From Acidimicrobiaceae bacterium (GTDB lineage: Bacteria; Actinomycetota; Acidimicrobiia; Acidimicrobiales; Bog-793), in the NCBI GenBank assembly GCA_027459565.1, contig DAIDIA010000253.1, forward strand, positions 1-7,732: DNA of 7,732 nt, given 5' to 3'. The notes below the pieces were generated by a model that searched no databases, was not told the origin of the DNA, and saw nothing but the letters and a program-made list of their open reading frames with translations. The translations under genes and the position numbers were made by a program. Shown here in pieces: positions 1 to 7,483 of this stretch (position 1 is its first letter; the number at the start of each line of letters is the position of its first letter).

Positions 1-2618
1 AAGGAGCCGGTCTCGTCCGCGCGAGCGCCCATCACCACGACCTGACGGGCAAGATCTCTGTCTGCGATCACCTTGACGCGATGCGCCGTACGCGAGGTGC
101 GGATCACGAGCTCCTCGCCGTCATTGACTCCAAGCCGTGCGAGCTCCTGGGGATGCACGCGCAACCCCGATGGCGCGTGGAGCGGAGCGAGCGAACTGCT
201 CGACTGCACGAGCGTGCCCTGATCGTAGAGGTCTCGCCGGACCGAGAGCCGGTAGGTGTACGAGTCCGCCTTCGGGGCAACGACCAACGGGGCTCCCCCG
301 AGCGTGCGCGCGAGGAGGGCCATTCCATCAGAGACGCTCTGGCCGACATCGCTCGCCAGAGTGGTTGCCGCGGTCCTTCCCAGCCGGATGGGCGCGCCCT
401 GTTCCTCGACGGACGCTATGCCCGGCGTCGCGATCGGGTCGAGGAGCCGCCCACGGATTCCCGCCGCAACCCTGCGGACCGGCACCACCACACCCTCCCG
501 TCGCGCATCTGCGTTCGCAAGCTGGAGATTCACGCCATGGTAGGCGGGAGCAAGCGCAGCAATCTCCTCCGAGATTTCCGAGAGGCTCTCAAAACCGAGG
601 TCGGATCCGAGCATCCTTGCCATCTCGGATGCGACCATCCATGCGGGCCACGAGACTCCGGGGGGAACGATCTTCTGGCTCGTGGGCGCCACGCGGCCCT
701 CGATGTTCGTCACGGTCCCGTTGCGCTCACCTTCGCCGGCAACGGGTAGAACGACCGTGGCTGCGGAGATTGTCGCGTCGTGATGCGTGCCAATCGCGAT
801 CACGGTGGGGATCCTCTCGAGCGCACGCCGTGCAAGGTCTCGATCAGGGACATCGGAGCGCACATCGGCTCCGAGGGTGAAAAGCACCCTGATCTTTCCC
901 CGTGATGCGGCCTCAAGTGTTCCGATCGCGTCAGAACCCGGCTCCAGAGGCACCGATCCCCATGCTCGCTCGAGGGCGTCTCTCCCCTCTTCCAGAGTGA
1001 CGCGACCCGGCAGAATTCCCGGGGCGAGTCCCATGTCGAGCGCTCCGTGAACATTCGCCCGCCGCAGCGCACTGAGAAAGCGCGCCTTTGGAAAGAGGCG
1101 GTGGAGCGTCGCAGCCGCCGAGGCAGCGACCGGGGCAGACTCCCCGAGGTCACCCCGACCGAAGACGACGACAAGCCCGTCGCCACCTTCGCCGAGCCCG
1201 GCCAGAGAGAGCGCCGACCTCGCCGACGCGATCTGATCCGGGTCGAGACCGAGGGTATCGATATTGGACTCGCCGGCGATCAATGCCACGACGCGTGCAA
1301 GATCACCGGGGACGTACCGGACGCTCGTCGCATGCTTCGAGAGCGATGTCGCGACCGGCGAGCAGTCGATCACCGTCGTTGACCCGCTTTCGGCTGACCT
1401 GCGAAGCCGGAGGAAGAGCACGGGAAGCTCCTCGCGGAGATCCTGGTTCAAGACGATGACAACCTTCGCCGCCGCGGCCTCGTTGATCGTCGCGCGCGGC
1501 AATCCGAGGACCAGCTCGGCAGGCAGTCCGTCACCGAGTTGGGCATCGACCGAGTCTGTCCCGATCACCGACTTTGCAAGCTTGGCAAAGGCAAACGCAT
1601 CTTCATTGGTAAGGCGTGCGCCCCCAATGAACGCAATCGCCGAAGGGCCGTCTTCGCGGAGCGCCTCTTTCACCGCATCACTCGCCGCGAGAAGCGCGTC
1701 GTGCCAGGTACTCTCATCGAGGCCCCCGCCGCGGTTCAGCAGTGGGGCCGTCAGACGGCTGCTGGCGTGCACGGCCTCGAATCCGAAGCGGCCCTTGTCA
1801 CAGAGCCAGCTGCGATTCACGCTGTCGACGTCAACGCCGAGAAAGCGCACGAGCGCGCCCGCCGAGGACTGGGCAACAGTGCGGCACCCGACTGCGCAGC
1901 TCTCACAGGTACTCTCGGCCTGCTCGAGGTCCCACGGGCGTGACTTGAAGCGGTACGGACTCGCGGTCAGCGCACCGACGGGACAGATCTGCACGGTGTT
2001 GCCGGAAAAATATGACGAGAACGGCTCAAGCCCAAAGGGCGCGACCTCGATCTCGGAGCCACGAAAGGCAAAGTCGATCAGCGCCTCGCCTGCCACCTCG
2101 GACGCGAACCGGGTGCACCGCGCGCACTGGATGCAACGCTCTCGGTCAAGTGCGACGAGAGGTCCGATGTCGATCGGTTTTGGCCAGTGTCGCTTCTGCT
2201 CGATAAAGCGCGTCTCTCCCGGGCCATGAGCCATCGCCTGGTCCTGAAGCGGACACTCGCCGCCCTTGTCACATACCGGACAGTCGAGAGGATGGTTGAC
2301 GAGAAGGAATTCGAGGACTCCCTCTTGCGCCTTGCGGGCCTTCGGTGAATTGGTGATGACCTCCAGGCCCTCCGCGACGTGAAGGTAGCAAGACGGCTGG
2401 AGGCTGAAGCCACGCGGACCGGAGACCTCGACGAGGCACATCCGACAGACACCGACCGGCTCCATCCGGGGGTGGTAGCAGAATCTCGGAATGAACACGC
2501 CCGCGCGCTCTGCGGCCTCGATGATCAGCTCACCGGGGCGCGCCTGCACGATCTCCCCGTCGATTGTCACCGGGACCGTCGCCGGCGTCTCGCGCGCGCT
2601 CATCTCAAGTTCAGTCAT
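1..2618 (-). CDS. nuoG: NADH-quinone oxidoreductase subunit G (3'-truncated by window edge)
   Basis: This is the large iron-sulfur subunit of the complex I NADH module, which carries electrons from NuoF/NuoE towards NuoB. I read an open frame of 872 codons from ATG at 2618 to the window edge with no stop, so the C-terminus is missing. The N-terminal ferredoxin-like domain has Cys47, 58, 61 and 77 (N1b). Next comes the His-ligated N5 motif His109/Cys113/Cys116/Cys122, then the N4 ligands Cys162, 165, 168 and Cys212 (followed by PVGAL). A further set, Cys238/241/245/273, matches cluster N7 of the molybdopterin-oxidoreductase-like domain, which many complex I enzymes have lost. About residues 290-700 resemble the degenerate formate-dehydrogenase-like fold, and 790-870 a molybdopterin-dinucleotide-binding-like domain. 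The start overlaps the nuoF stop (ATGA). No Mo cofactor is expected in this family. The identity is very secure. Confidence 0.97.
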   Translation of the reverse strand, partial: MTELEMSARETPATVPVTIDGEIVQARPGELIIEAAERAGVFIPRFCYHPRMEPVGVCRMCLVEVSGPRGFSLQPSCYLHVAEGLEVITNSPKARKAQEGVLEFLLVNHPLDCPVCDKGGECPLQDQAMAHGPGETRFIEQKRHWPKPIDIGPLVALDRERCIQCARCTRFASEVAGEALIDFAFRGSEIEVAPFGLEPFSSYFSGNTVQICPVGALTASPYRFKSRPWDLEQAESTCESCAVGCRTVAQSSAGALVRFLGVDVDSVNRSWLCDKGRFGFEAVHASSRLTAPLLNRGGGLDESTWHDALLAASDAVKEALREDGPSAIAFIGGARLTNEDAFAFAKLAKSVIGTDSVDAQLGDGLPAELVLGLPRATINEAAAAKVVIVLNQDLREELPVLFLRLRRSAESGSTTVIDCSPVATSLSKHATSVRYVPGDLARVVALIAGESNIDTLGLDPDQIASARSALSLAGLGEGGDGLVVVFGRGDLGESAPVAASAAATLHRLFPKARFLSALRRANVHGALDMGLAPGILPGRVTLEEGRDALERAWGSVPLEPGSDAIGTLEAASRGKIRVLFTLGADVRSDVPDRDLARRALERIPTVIAIGTHHDATISAATVVLPVAGEGERNGTVTNIEGRVAPTSQKIVPPGVSWPAWMVASEMARMLGSDLGFESLSEISEEIAALAPAYHGVNLQLANADARREGVVVPVRRVAAGIRGRLLDPIATPGIASVEEQGAPIRLGRTAATTLASDVGQSVSDGMALLARTLGGAPLVVAPKADSYTYRLSVRRDLYDQGTLVQSSSSLAPLHAPSGLRVHPQELARLGVNDGEELVIRTSRTAHRVKVIADRDLARQVVVMGARADETGS

Positions 2619-3925
2619 CGGTGGCTTCCCATCGGACAGCGGCCCTCTCGAATATGGGCAGAGTACTCATCCCGGAACATCCGGATCGATGAGGCGATCG
2701 ACGAGGGAATCGAGGGCCCGAGCACGCAGATCGTCGTCTGCTGCGGCGGCCAGGACAGACCGGGAGCGATGTTGTCACAGACGTCCATCAGAAGATCGAG
2801 ATCGGCCTCGCGCCCGTTGCCCTCTTCGATGCGGCGGAGAATCTGCTCGAGCCAGTCTCCACCCTCTCGGCATGGAGTGCACTGGCCACACGACTCGCGA
2901 TGGAAGAACCGGGTTATTCGCCAGGCTGCCCGGACGACGCAGGTGCTCTCGTCCATCACCACGACCGAGCCCGAGCCGAGCATCGATCCTGCCTTTCCGA
3001 CAGCATCCTGGTCGAGACCGAGATCGAGTTCGTCTGGACCAAACCACGGAGCAGAGACTCCGCCGGGAATGAAGGCCTTGAGCGACCGCCCCTCCTTCAC
3101 GCCCGCTCCGAGTGTCGGATCGAAGATGAGGTCGCGGAAGGTGGTCTTTGACATCTCCAGCTCGTACCAACCGGGTCGGTTCACCCGGCCCGAGAGCGCG
3201 AACAGTCGCGTCCCGGTCGAAGATCCCGCACCGAGAGCGGCAAATGCGTCGCCCCCATTGAGCACGATCCAGGGGAGATTCGACATTGTCTCGATGTTGT
3301 TGACGACGGTCGGCTGGCCATAAAGGCCCTGGACTGCCGGGAAGAACGGCGGTTTGATCCGCGGCAATCCCCGCTTTCCCTCAAGACTCTCGAGAAGTGC
3401 CGTCTCCTCACCGCAGATGTACGCGCCCGCACCGGGGTGGATCACGAGATCGATCGAGAACGAGGAGCCGAAGATGTTCTTGCCGATTGCTCCGATTTCA
3501 TAGGCCTCGTTGCACGCCTGCTGCAGCCGCTCGAGGCCGAGCGCGAACTCGCCACGACAGAAGATGAAGATCTGCGAGGCGCCGATTGCGTAGGCGCAGA
3601 TCAGCGTGCCCTCGATGATCTGGTGCGGGTCGCGCTCGACCAGCAGGTGATCCTTGAACGTCGCCGGCTCGCTCTCATCGCCGTTGACCACGAGATACGA
3701 GGTCGGAGCCGAGCGCAGCATCGACCACTTGCGGCCGGCGGGAAATCCTGCGCCGCCGCGACCGAGCAGGCTCGCCCTGTTCACCTCATCGGCGACCTCC
3801 TCGCGCGACATGGTGAGCGCCTTCTTGAGTCCGTCGTATCCGCCGGTCTCGAGGTACCGCGACAGCGTGTGCGAGTCCTCGTATCCCATCCTGCGCGTGA
3901 CTATCGGCGCCGCGTTGGTGATCAT
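2615..3925 (-). CDS. nuoF: NADH-quinone oxidoreductase subunit F (NADH/FMN-binding)
   Basis: This 436-residue cytoplasmic subunit oxidises NADH, passes a hydride to FMN and feeds electrons to 4Fe-4S cluster N3. The glycine-rich segment GRGGAGFPAGRKW (residues 56-67) and the NGDESEPATFKD stretch (81-92) form the FMN/NADH site. GAYICGEETALLESLEGKRG (167-186) is the second family signature. N3 ligands are Cys346, Cys349 and Cys352 (ESCGQCTPCREG) plus Cys400. The Cys352-Cys400 spacing is 48 residues, longer than the 41 I recall for the E. coli and Thermus proteins; the extra residues lie in a proline-rich PGLSWPPQQ segment (388-396), and the usual LGD/ADA sequence after the last Cys reads VLGPSIPSS. 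Total length is normal. The ATG overlaps the nuoE stop (ATGA) and is preceded by a good Shine-Dalgarno. Its own stop overlaps the nuoG start. Confidence 0.98.
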   Translation of the reverse strand: MITNAAPIVTRRMGYEDSHTLSRYLETGGYDGLKKALTMSREEVADEVNRASLLGRGGAGFPAGRKWSMLRSAPTSYLVVNGDESEPATFKDHLLVERDPHQIIEGTLICAYAIGASQIFIFCRGEFALGLERLQQACNEAYEIGAIGKNIFGSSFSIDLVIHPGAGAYICGEETALLESLEGKRGLPRIKPPFFPAVQGLYGQPTVVNNIETMSNLPWIVLNGGDAFAALGAGSSTGTRLFALSGRVNRPGWYELEMSKTTFRDLIFDPTLGAGVKEGRSLKAFIPGGVSAPWFGPDELDLGLDQDAVGKAGSMLGSGSVVVMDESTCVVRAAWRITRFFHRESCGQCTPCREGGDWLEQILRRIEEGNGREADLDLLMDVCDNIAPGLSWPPQQTTICVLGPSIPSSIASSIRMFRDEYSAHIREGRCPMGSHR

Positions 3926-4491
3926 TGCGCCACCTCGTTCTCTCGATCCGAGACCAGCCCGACCGTGCGCTCCACTCGGTTCAGTACGCCATGCGGTGGC
4001 ACCACGTCATCGAGACGCCCCGATAAAAGATCGTCCACCAAGGCATCGAATGACTCGGGCGCGAGGGGTCCGAAGAACCGATGATTGACCTGCACACATG
4101 GCGCGGTATCACAGGCCGCAAGACATTCAGCCTCTTCAATGGTGAACTTTCCATCCTTGGTCGTCTGGCCGACATGGACCCCGAGTCGGTGCTCGGCGTG
4201 CTCGAGCAACTCGAATGCTCCATTCAAAAGACATGCGATGTTGGTGCACATCGCGATCACGTAGGTGCCGACCGGCTCGGTGTGCAACATGTCATAGAAC
4301 GTCGCGGTTCCGTAGACCTCGGCCGGCGTCACGCCAACGAGTCTGGCAATATCTTGCATTGCCTCCTCGGTGAGGAATCCATCCTGAGACTGCGCGAGGT
4401 GGCAGAGCGGGATGAGCGCCGATCGATCCTTTGGATAGAGCGAAATGAGCTGCGCTGCACGCTCGAGGTTTTCAGGGCTGAGATGAGCCAC
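3922..4491 (-). CDS. nuoE: NADH-quinone oxidoreductase subunit E (2Fe-2S, 24 kDa)
   Basis: This 189-residue thioredoxin-like ferredoxin subunit partners NuoF and holds 2Fe-2S cluster N1a, thought to buffer electrons from FMN. The N-terminal helical part contains the family pattern VTPAEVYGTATFYDML (54-69). The ligands Cys82-x4-Cys87 (CTNIAC) and Cys123-x3-Cys127 (CLAAC) are all present. A tail of about 30 residues after the core (160-189, containing VVPPHG) makes it slightly longer than the E. coli protein (about 166) and close to the Thermus one (about 181). I chose the GTG start at 4491: it shares its first G with the nuoD TAG stop (TAGTG), begins at the expected N-terminus, and has GGAGAGGT nine bases upstream. 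The stop overlaps the nuoF start by 4 bp. Confidence 0.97.
   Translation of the reverse strand: MAHLSPENLERAAQLISLYPKDRSALIPLCHLAQSQDGFLTEEAMQDIARLVGVTPAEVYGTATFYDMLHTEPVGTYVIAMCTNIACLLNGAFELLEHAEHRLGVHVGQTTKDGKFTIEEAECLAACDTAPCVQVNHRFFGPLAPESFDALVDDLLSGRLDDVVPPHGVLNRVERTVGLVSDRENEVAQ
3930..3936 (-). promoter_or_regulatory. Ribosome-binding site of nuoF
   Basis: On the minus strand GAGGTGG lies four bases before the nuoF ATG at 3925, within the last codons of nuoE. It supports this start, along with the ATGA overlap. Confidence 0.6.
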
Positions 4492-5882
4492 TAGCGGTCT
4501 ACCTCTCCGAGAACAGGGTCAACCGAGGAGAGGACCGCGATCGCATCCGCCATCAATCCACCGCGCAACAGAGCCGGCACGCTCTGGAGATTGACGAAAC
4601 TCGGCGCCCGCATGTGCATGCGATACGGCTTGTTCGAACCATCCGAGACCAGATAGCAGCCGAGTTCGCCGCGGGGTGACTCGACTGCGACATACACCTC
4701 GCCCTCGGGAGGCTCGAACCCGCGCGTGTAGAGCTTGAAGTGATGGATGAGCGCCTCCATCGACTCGTCGATGCGTCCGCGCGGCGGCGGAGTCACCTTC
4801 GCATCCTGGACCCGGTAGTCACCACTCGGCATCCGCTCGAGCACTTGGCGAACGATCCGGATGGACTCGCGGATCTCGTTCATGCGGACCGCGTACCGGT
4901 CGAAGGTGTCCCCGACGGATCCGACGATCACGTCGAAGTCAACCTCGTCATAGGCGAGATAGGGCTCAGCCCGACGGATGTCGTAGGCGACTCCTGAGGC
5001 ACGAAGCAAGGGACCGGTCGCGCTGAGCGCGAGCGCGAGATCGGGACCGAGGACACCGACCCCCTCGGTGCGTTCACGAAAGATCGGCTGTCCGGTGAGG
5101 AGCTCGTCGTAGTCGTTGAGTCTCGACTCGATCGTGTCCATCATCACCTCGACGTCGTCCTCCCAGCCGTCCGGGAGATCCGCGGCAACTCCACCGGGTC
5201 GGATGTAGTTCGTGTTCATCCGCAGTCCAGCGGTCTTTTCAAAGAACGAAAGGATGAGGTCGCGCTCACGGAAGCCAAAGATCATCATCGTCGTCGAGGC
5301 GAGGTCCATGCCGTTCGTCGCCGCCCAGGTGACATGCGAACAGATCCGGTTGAGCTCTGCCATGAGCATGCGGATCCAGATCGCCCGGGGTGGAATCTCC
5401 ACCTCAAGGAGACGCTCGACCGCGAGACAAAAGACCAGCTCGTTCGAGATGGGCGAGAGGTAGTCCATCCGGGTGACGTTGGTCGTGCCCTGTACATAGG
5501 TCAGCTCTTCAGCGGTCTTTTCCATCCCGGTATGGAGATAGCCGATGATCGGCTTCGAGCGCAGCACGGTCTCTCCTTCGAGTTCGAGCATGATGCGCAG
5601 CACGCCATGGGTCGACGGATGCTGGGGTCCGAGATTGATGATCATCGTCTCGCCGGCGCCAAATCGCACCTCGGACTGGCGCGGGTCGAGATCGTTCTCC
5701 TCGGGAAGGCGGAGCACCCCTCCCTCCTCGATCATCTGCTGCACCTCGGGCGTCAGTTCGAGCGGAGCGAGTCCCTCTGTCGTCCCGCCGGTCCGCGCGG
5801 CGAGGTCAAACGCGACCTCACCCTCGGAGCCATGCTGCGCCGCATTGTCGACGACCGACGCCGTCATCTTCTCATCGCTCAT
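4491..5882 (-). CDS. nuoD: NADH-quinone oxidoreductase subunit D (49 kDa, quinone site)
   Basis: This 463-residue subunit, related to the large subunit of NiFe hydrogenases, forms the quinone-reduction cavity with NuoB next to cluster N2. The core starts at about residue 80 with INLGPQHPSTHGVLR. His92 and Tyr141 (in RMDYLSP) align with Thermus Nqo4 His38 and Tyr87, the residues that bind the quinone head group. IGYLHTGMEK (113-122), the ESPRGELGCYLVSDG region (401-415) and the C-terminal end GEVDR are all typical. The hydrogenase Ni ligands are not expected in this family. The N-terminal stretch before the core is about 54 residues longer than in Thermus Nqo4, acidic and low in conserved motifs. 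I took the ATG at 5882 because it overlaps the nuoC stop (ATGA). There is no clear Shine-Dalgarno, so initiation probably relies on coupling. ATG at codon 6 is a possible alternative. Confidence 0.97.
   Translation of the reverse strand: MSDEKMTASVVDNAAQHGSEGEVAFDLAARTGGTTEGLAPLELTPEVQQMIEEGGVLRLPEENDLDPRQSEVRFGAGETMIINLGPQHPSTHGVLRIMLELEGETVLRSKPIIGYLHTGMEKTAEELTYVQGTTNVTRMDYLSPISNELVFCLAVERLLEVEIPPRAIWIRMLMAELNRICSHVTWAATNGMDLASTTMMIFGFRERDLILSFFEKTAGLRMNTNYIRPGGVAADLPDGWEDDVEVMMDTIESRLNDYDELLTGQPIFRERTEGVGVLGPDLALALSATGPLLRASGVAYDIRRAEPYLAYDEVDFDVIVGSVGDTFDRYAVRMNEIRESIRIVRQVLERMPSGDYRVQDAKVTPPPRGRIDESMEALIHHFKLYTRGFEPPEGEVYVAVESPRGELGCYLVSDGSNKPYRMHMRAPSFVNLQSVPALLRGGLMADAIAVLSSVDPVLGEVDR
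4501..4508 (-). promoter_or_regulatory. Ribosome-binding site of nuoE
   Basis: On the minus strand GGAGAGGT lies nine bases before the GTG start at 4491. It is embedded in the last codons of nuoD (encoding GEV of GEVDR), so the conserved C-terminus of NuoD doubles as the translation signal for nuoE. Confidence 0.55.
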
Positions 5883-6397
5883 CGCGGACCGGGCGCATCA
5901 CGAAACTGCACGGGGACGCGTCCGACCGCATAGTCCTTGCGAAGCGGATGTCCCTCCCAATCGGGTGGCATCAGGATTCTCGTCATATCGGGGTGTCCGA
6001 CAAAGGTGATGCCGAACAGGTCGAAGACCTCGCGTTCCATGTTCTCCGTGCCCGGATAGAGGCTGAACAGCGTCGCGATCGTTAGGTCGGACTCAGGGAC
6101 CTGGACCCGGATTCGGATCCGGCGCATCTTCTCGAGGCACAAAAGCGAGGTGACCACCTCGAAACGCTCGGGCCTCACCCCTTCGGGAAGCGGGCGCGCA
6201 GTTTTCGCGCTGAGATAATCAACCGCGCACAGGTCCGAACAGGTGACGTAGTTCGCTCCCTTGAATTTTGCGACGGTGTCGAAATATGACTCTCGCGATG
6301 GATGAACCACGGCCTGTCCGCGCGAGAATGTCAGGGGCGCGTCCGTGATCAGCGCGATCTCCAAGCCGCGCTCCGCGAGTGAGGTATCCGGGATCAT
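5879..6397 (-). CDS. nuoC: NADH-quinone oxidoreductase subunit C (30 kDa)
   Basis: This 172-residue structural subunit of the connecting module carries no cofactor and packs against NuoD. The family signature is complete: EREVFDLFGITFVGHPDMTR at residues 121-140, then RILMPPDW and GHPLRKDY (149-156). The N-terminal alpha/beta part contains YVTCSDLCAVDYL (50-62). It is shorter than Thermus Nqo5 (about 207 residues) and has almost no C-terminal tail beyond the signature. It is a separate gene, not the NuoCD fusion of enterobacteria. ATG at 6397 directly follows the nuoB TAG (TAGATG, no gap). No convincing Shine-Dalgarno lies at normal distance, which suggests re-initiation after nuoB. The stop overlaps nuoD by 4 bp. 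Confidence 0.97.
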   Translation of the reverse strand: MIPDTSLAERGLEIALITDAPLTFSRGQAVVHPSRESYFDTVAKFKGANYVTCSDLCAVDYLSAKTARPLPEGVRPERFEVVTSLLCLEKMRRIRIRVQVPESDLTIATLFSLYPGTENMEREVFDLFGITFVGHPDMTRILMPPDWEGHPLRKDYAVGRVPVQFRDAPGPR

Positions 6398-6982
6398 CTA
6401 TTTCGGAGTCCCCACACGAGTCGGATTGGGAAGACTCTGCGTCCATCCGCTGACATTTGCCTCGGTCCCAATCTCGATGGCACCGGCCCGCGAAGCGCGC
6501 CGGTTCATGATCTCACCGGTGCGAACCTGCTCGTGGAGGGTGAGGATCGCATGGATCAGCGTTTGGGGGCCGGGGGGGCAACCGGGGGCATACACATCGA
6601 CGGGCACGATCTCGTCCACACCCTGGACGATCGCATAGTTGTTGAACATCCCACCGGTCGACGCACAGACACCCATGGAGATCACCCATTTCGGCTCCAT
6701 CATCTGGTCATAGACCTGACGGAGAACCGGCGCCATCTTCTGCGAGAGTCTTCCGGCGACGATCATGAGGTCGGATTGACGCGGCGAGGGACGAAAAACC
6801 TCCATGCCAAAGCGAGCGAGGTCGAATTCGGCCGCGCCAGCGGCCATCATCTCGATCGCGCAACACGCGAGTCCGAATGTCGCTGGCCACATCGAGTTGT
6901 ACCGGCACCATTTGACGAAGTCCTCGAGCCTGCCCGTGAGAAAGTTATGCCCGATCGACTCAAGCCCATTCCAAGATGACAC
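6398..6982 (-). CDS. nuoB: NADH-quinone oxidoreductase subunit B (cluster N2)
   Basis: This 194-residue subunit holds 4Fe-4S cluster N2, the last cluster before quinone. The N2 ligands are all present: the adjacent pair Cys40-Cys41 (GLACCAIEMM), Cys106 (MGVCASTGG) and Cys135 (YAPGCPPGP). The arginine-rich FRPSPRQSD segment (63-71) and the amphipathic N-terminal WCRYNSMWP stretch (25-33) are typical. Length is normal for stand-alone NuoB (Thermus Nqo6 about 181). I chose GTG at 6982 because it lies four bases after an AAGGGAG ribosome-binding site that overlaps the nuoA stop codon, and because the resulting N-terminus precedes the conserved region by the usual distance. The C-terminal tail (about 165-194) is not conserved as far as I can tell. 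Confidence 0.97.
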   Translation of the reverse strand: MSSWNGLESIGHNFLTGRLEDFVKWCRYNSMWPATFGLACCAIEMMAAGAAEFDLARFGMEVFRPSPRQSDLMIVAGRLSQKMAPVLRQVYDQMMEPKWVISMGVCASTGGMFNNYAIVQGVDEIVPVDVYAPGCPPGPQTLIHAILTLHEQVRTGEIMNRRASRAGAIEIGTEANVSGWTQSLPNPTRVGTPK

Positions 6983-6986
6983 GGGT

Positions 6987-6993
6987 CTCCCTT
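6987..6993 (-). promoter_or_regulatory. Ribosome-binding site of nuoB
   Basis: On the minus strand AAGGGAG begins inside the nuoA TAA stop and lies four bases before the GTG start at 6982. It supports the GTG start and places nuoB initiation immediately after nuoA termination. Confidence 0.65.
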
Positions 6994-7483
6994 ACGCTGC
7001 TTCGTTCGAGGAATTGATGCGTCGTATGGTCGACTGCGTGGTCCGCAACTGCTCGGAGGCCGGGCGGATGCGCTTGATCGGACCCCAGTCAAGCGCTCCG
7101 TTCGCGATGAGATAGATGAACGAGACGAATACGGCGAGCGAAAACAGGATGATCTCGACAAGTCCGAAGGTTCCGAGACTGTTGTTCACGATCGCCCACG
7201 GGAAGAGAAATATCACCTCGATGTCAAAGATGACGAAGATCATCGCCACGAGGTAGAAGCGGACAGGGAAGCGCTGTGGCAGCTCATAGGTTGGAACGAT
7301 GCCGCACTCATAGGGTGCCTCTTTCGCGGCCGTCGGCCGCTTCGGAGCCAACAGCTTGGAGGCAATGATCGAGAGTGCTGCGAATAGAAATCCGAGCACG
7401 AAGAGCACAAGTATCGGTAGGTAGCTTGAAAGACTTCCCATAACGTAAAGATGTTGTAGCACGGCTCGGGGAATTTGGCACAT
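6992..7483 (-). CDS. nuoA: NADH-quinone oxidoreductase subunit A (membrane subunit)
   Basis: This small membrane subunit sits at the junction of the peripheral and membrane arms near the quinone channel entrance. With the start at 7483 it has 163 residues. Three hydrophobic segments lie at about 20-43, 76-98 and 107-128. The family motifs are YECGI (58-62), FPVRFYLVA (72-80), and IFDIEV-IFLFPW (85-96) with the conserved acids Asp87 and Glu89. Start choice: ATG at 7483 has a near-perfect GAGGAGGT five bases upstream. ATG at 7441 would give a more conventional 149-residue protein starting MGSLSSYLPIL, but has no ribosome-binding site. The open frame extends in frame to 7633, but that upstream part lies opposite the divergent reductase gene and is unlikely to be used. 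It is the first gene of the operon. Confidence 0.95.
   Translation of the reverse strand: MCQIPRAVLQHLYVMGSLSSYLPILVLFVLGFLFAALSIIASKLLAPKRPTAAKEAPYECGIVPTYELPQRFPVRFYLVAMIFVIFDIEVIFLFPWAIVNNSLGTFGLVEIILFSLAVFVSFIYLIANGALDWGPIKRIRPASEQLRTTQSTIRRINSSNEAA

Noticed and set aside
81..880. Overlapping plus-strand open frames at the left end
   Set aside because: They are shadows of the NuoG C-terminal region, which reads continuously on the minus strand to the window edge with typical family sequence.
1264..2229. Plus-strand open frame of 321 codons opposite nuoG
   Set aside because: Its translation is rich in Ser, Arg and Ala with no recognisable motif, and it lies entirely antisense to strongly conserved NuoG iron-sulfur domains. 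GC-rich codon bias readily creates such frames.
2379..3323. Plus-strand open frame of 314 codons opposite nuoG and nuoF
   Set aside because: Low-complexity Arg/Ser-rich translation, spans the junction of two certain genes on the other strand, and has no ribosome-binding site of note.
7326..7340. Inverted repeat GCGGCC-GTC-GGCCGC
   Set aside because: It lies within the nuoA coding sequence, is short, has no T-tract and no extension beyond six base pairs, and is expected by chance in GC-rich coding DNA.
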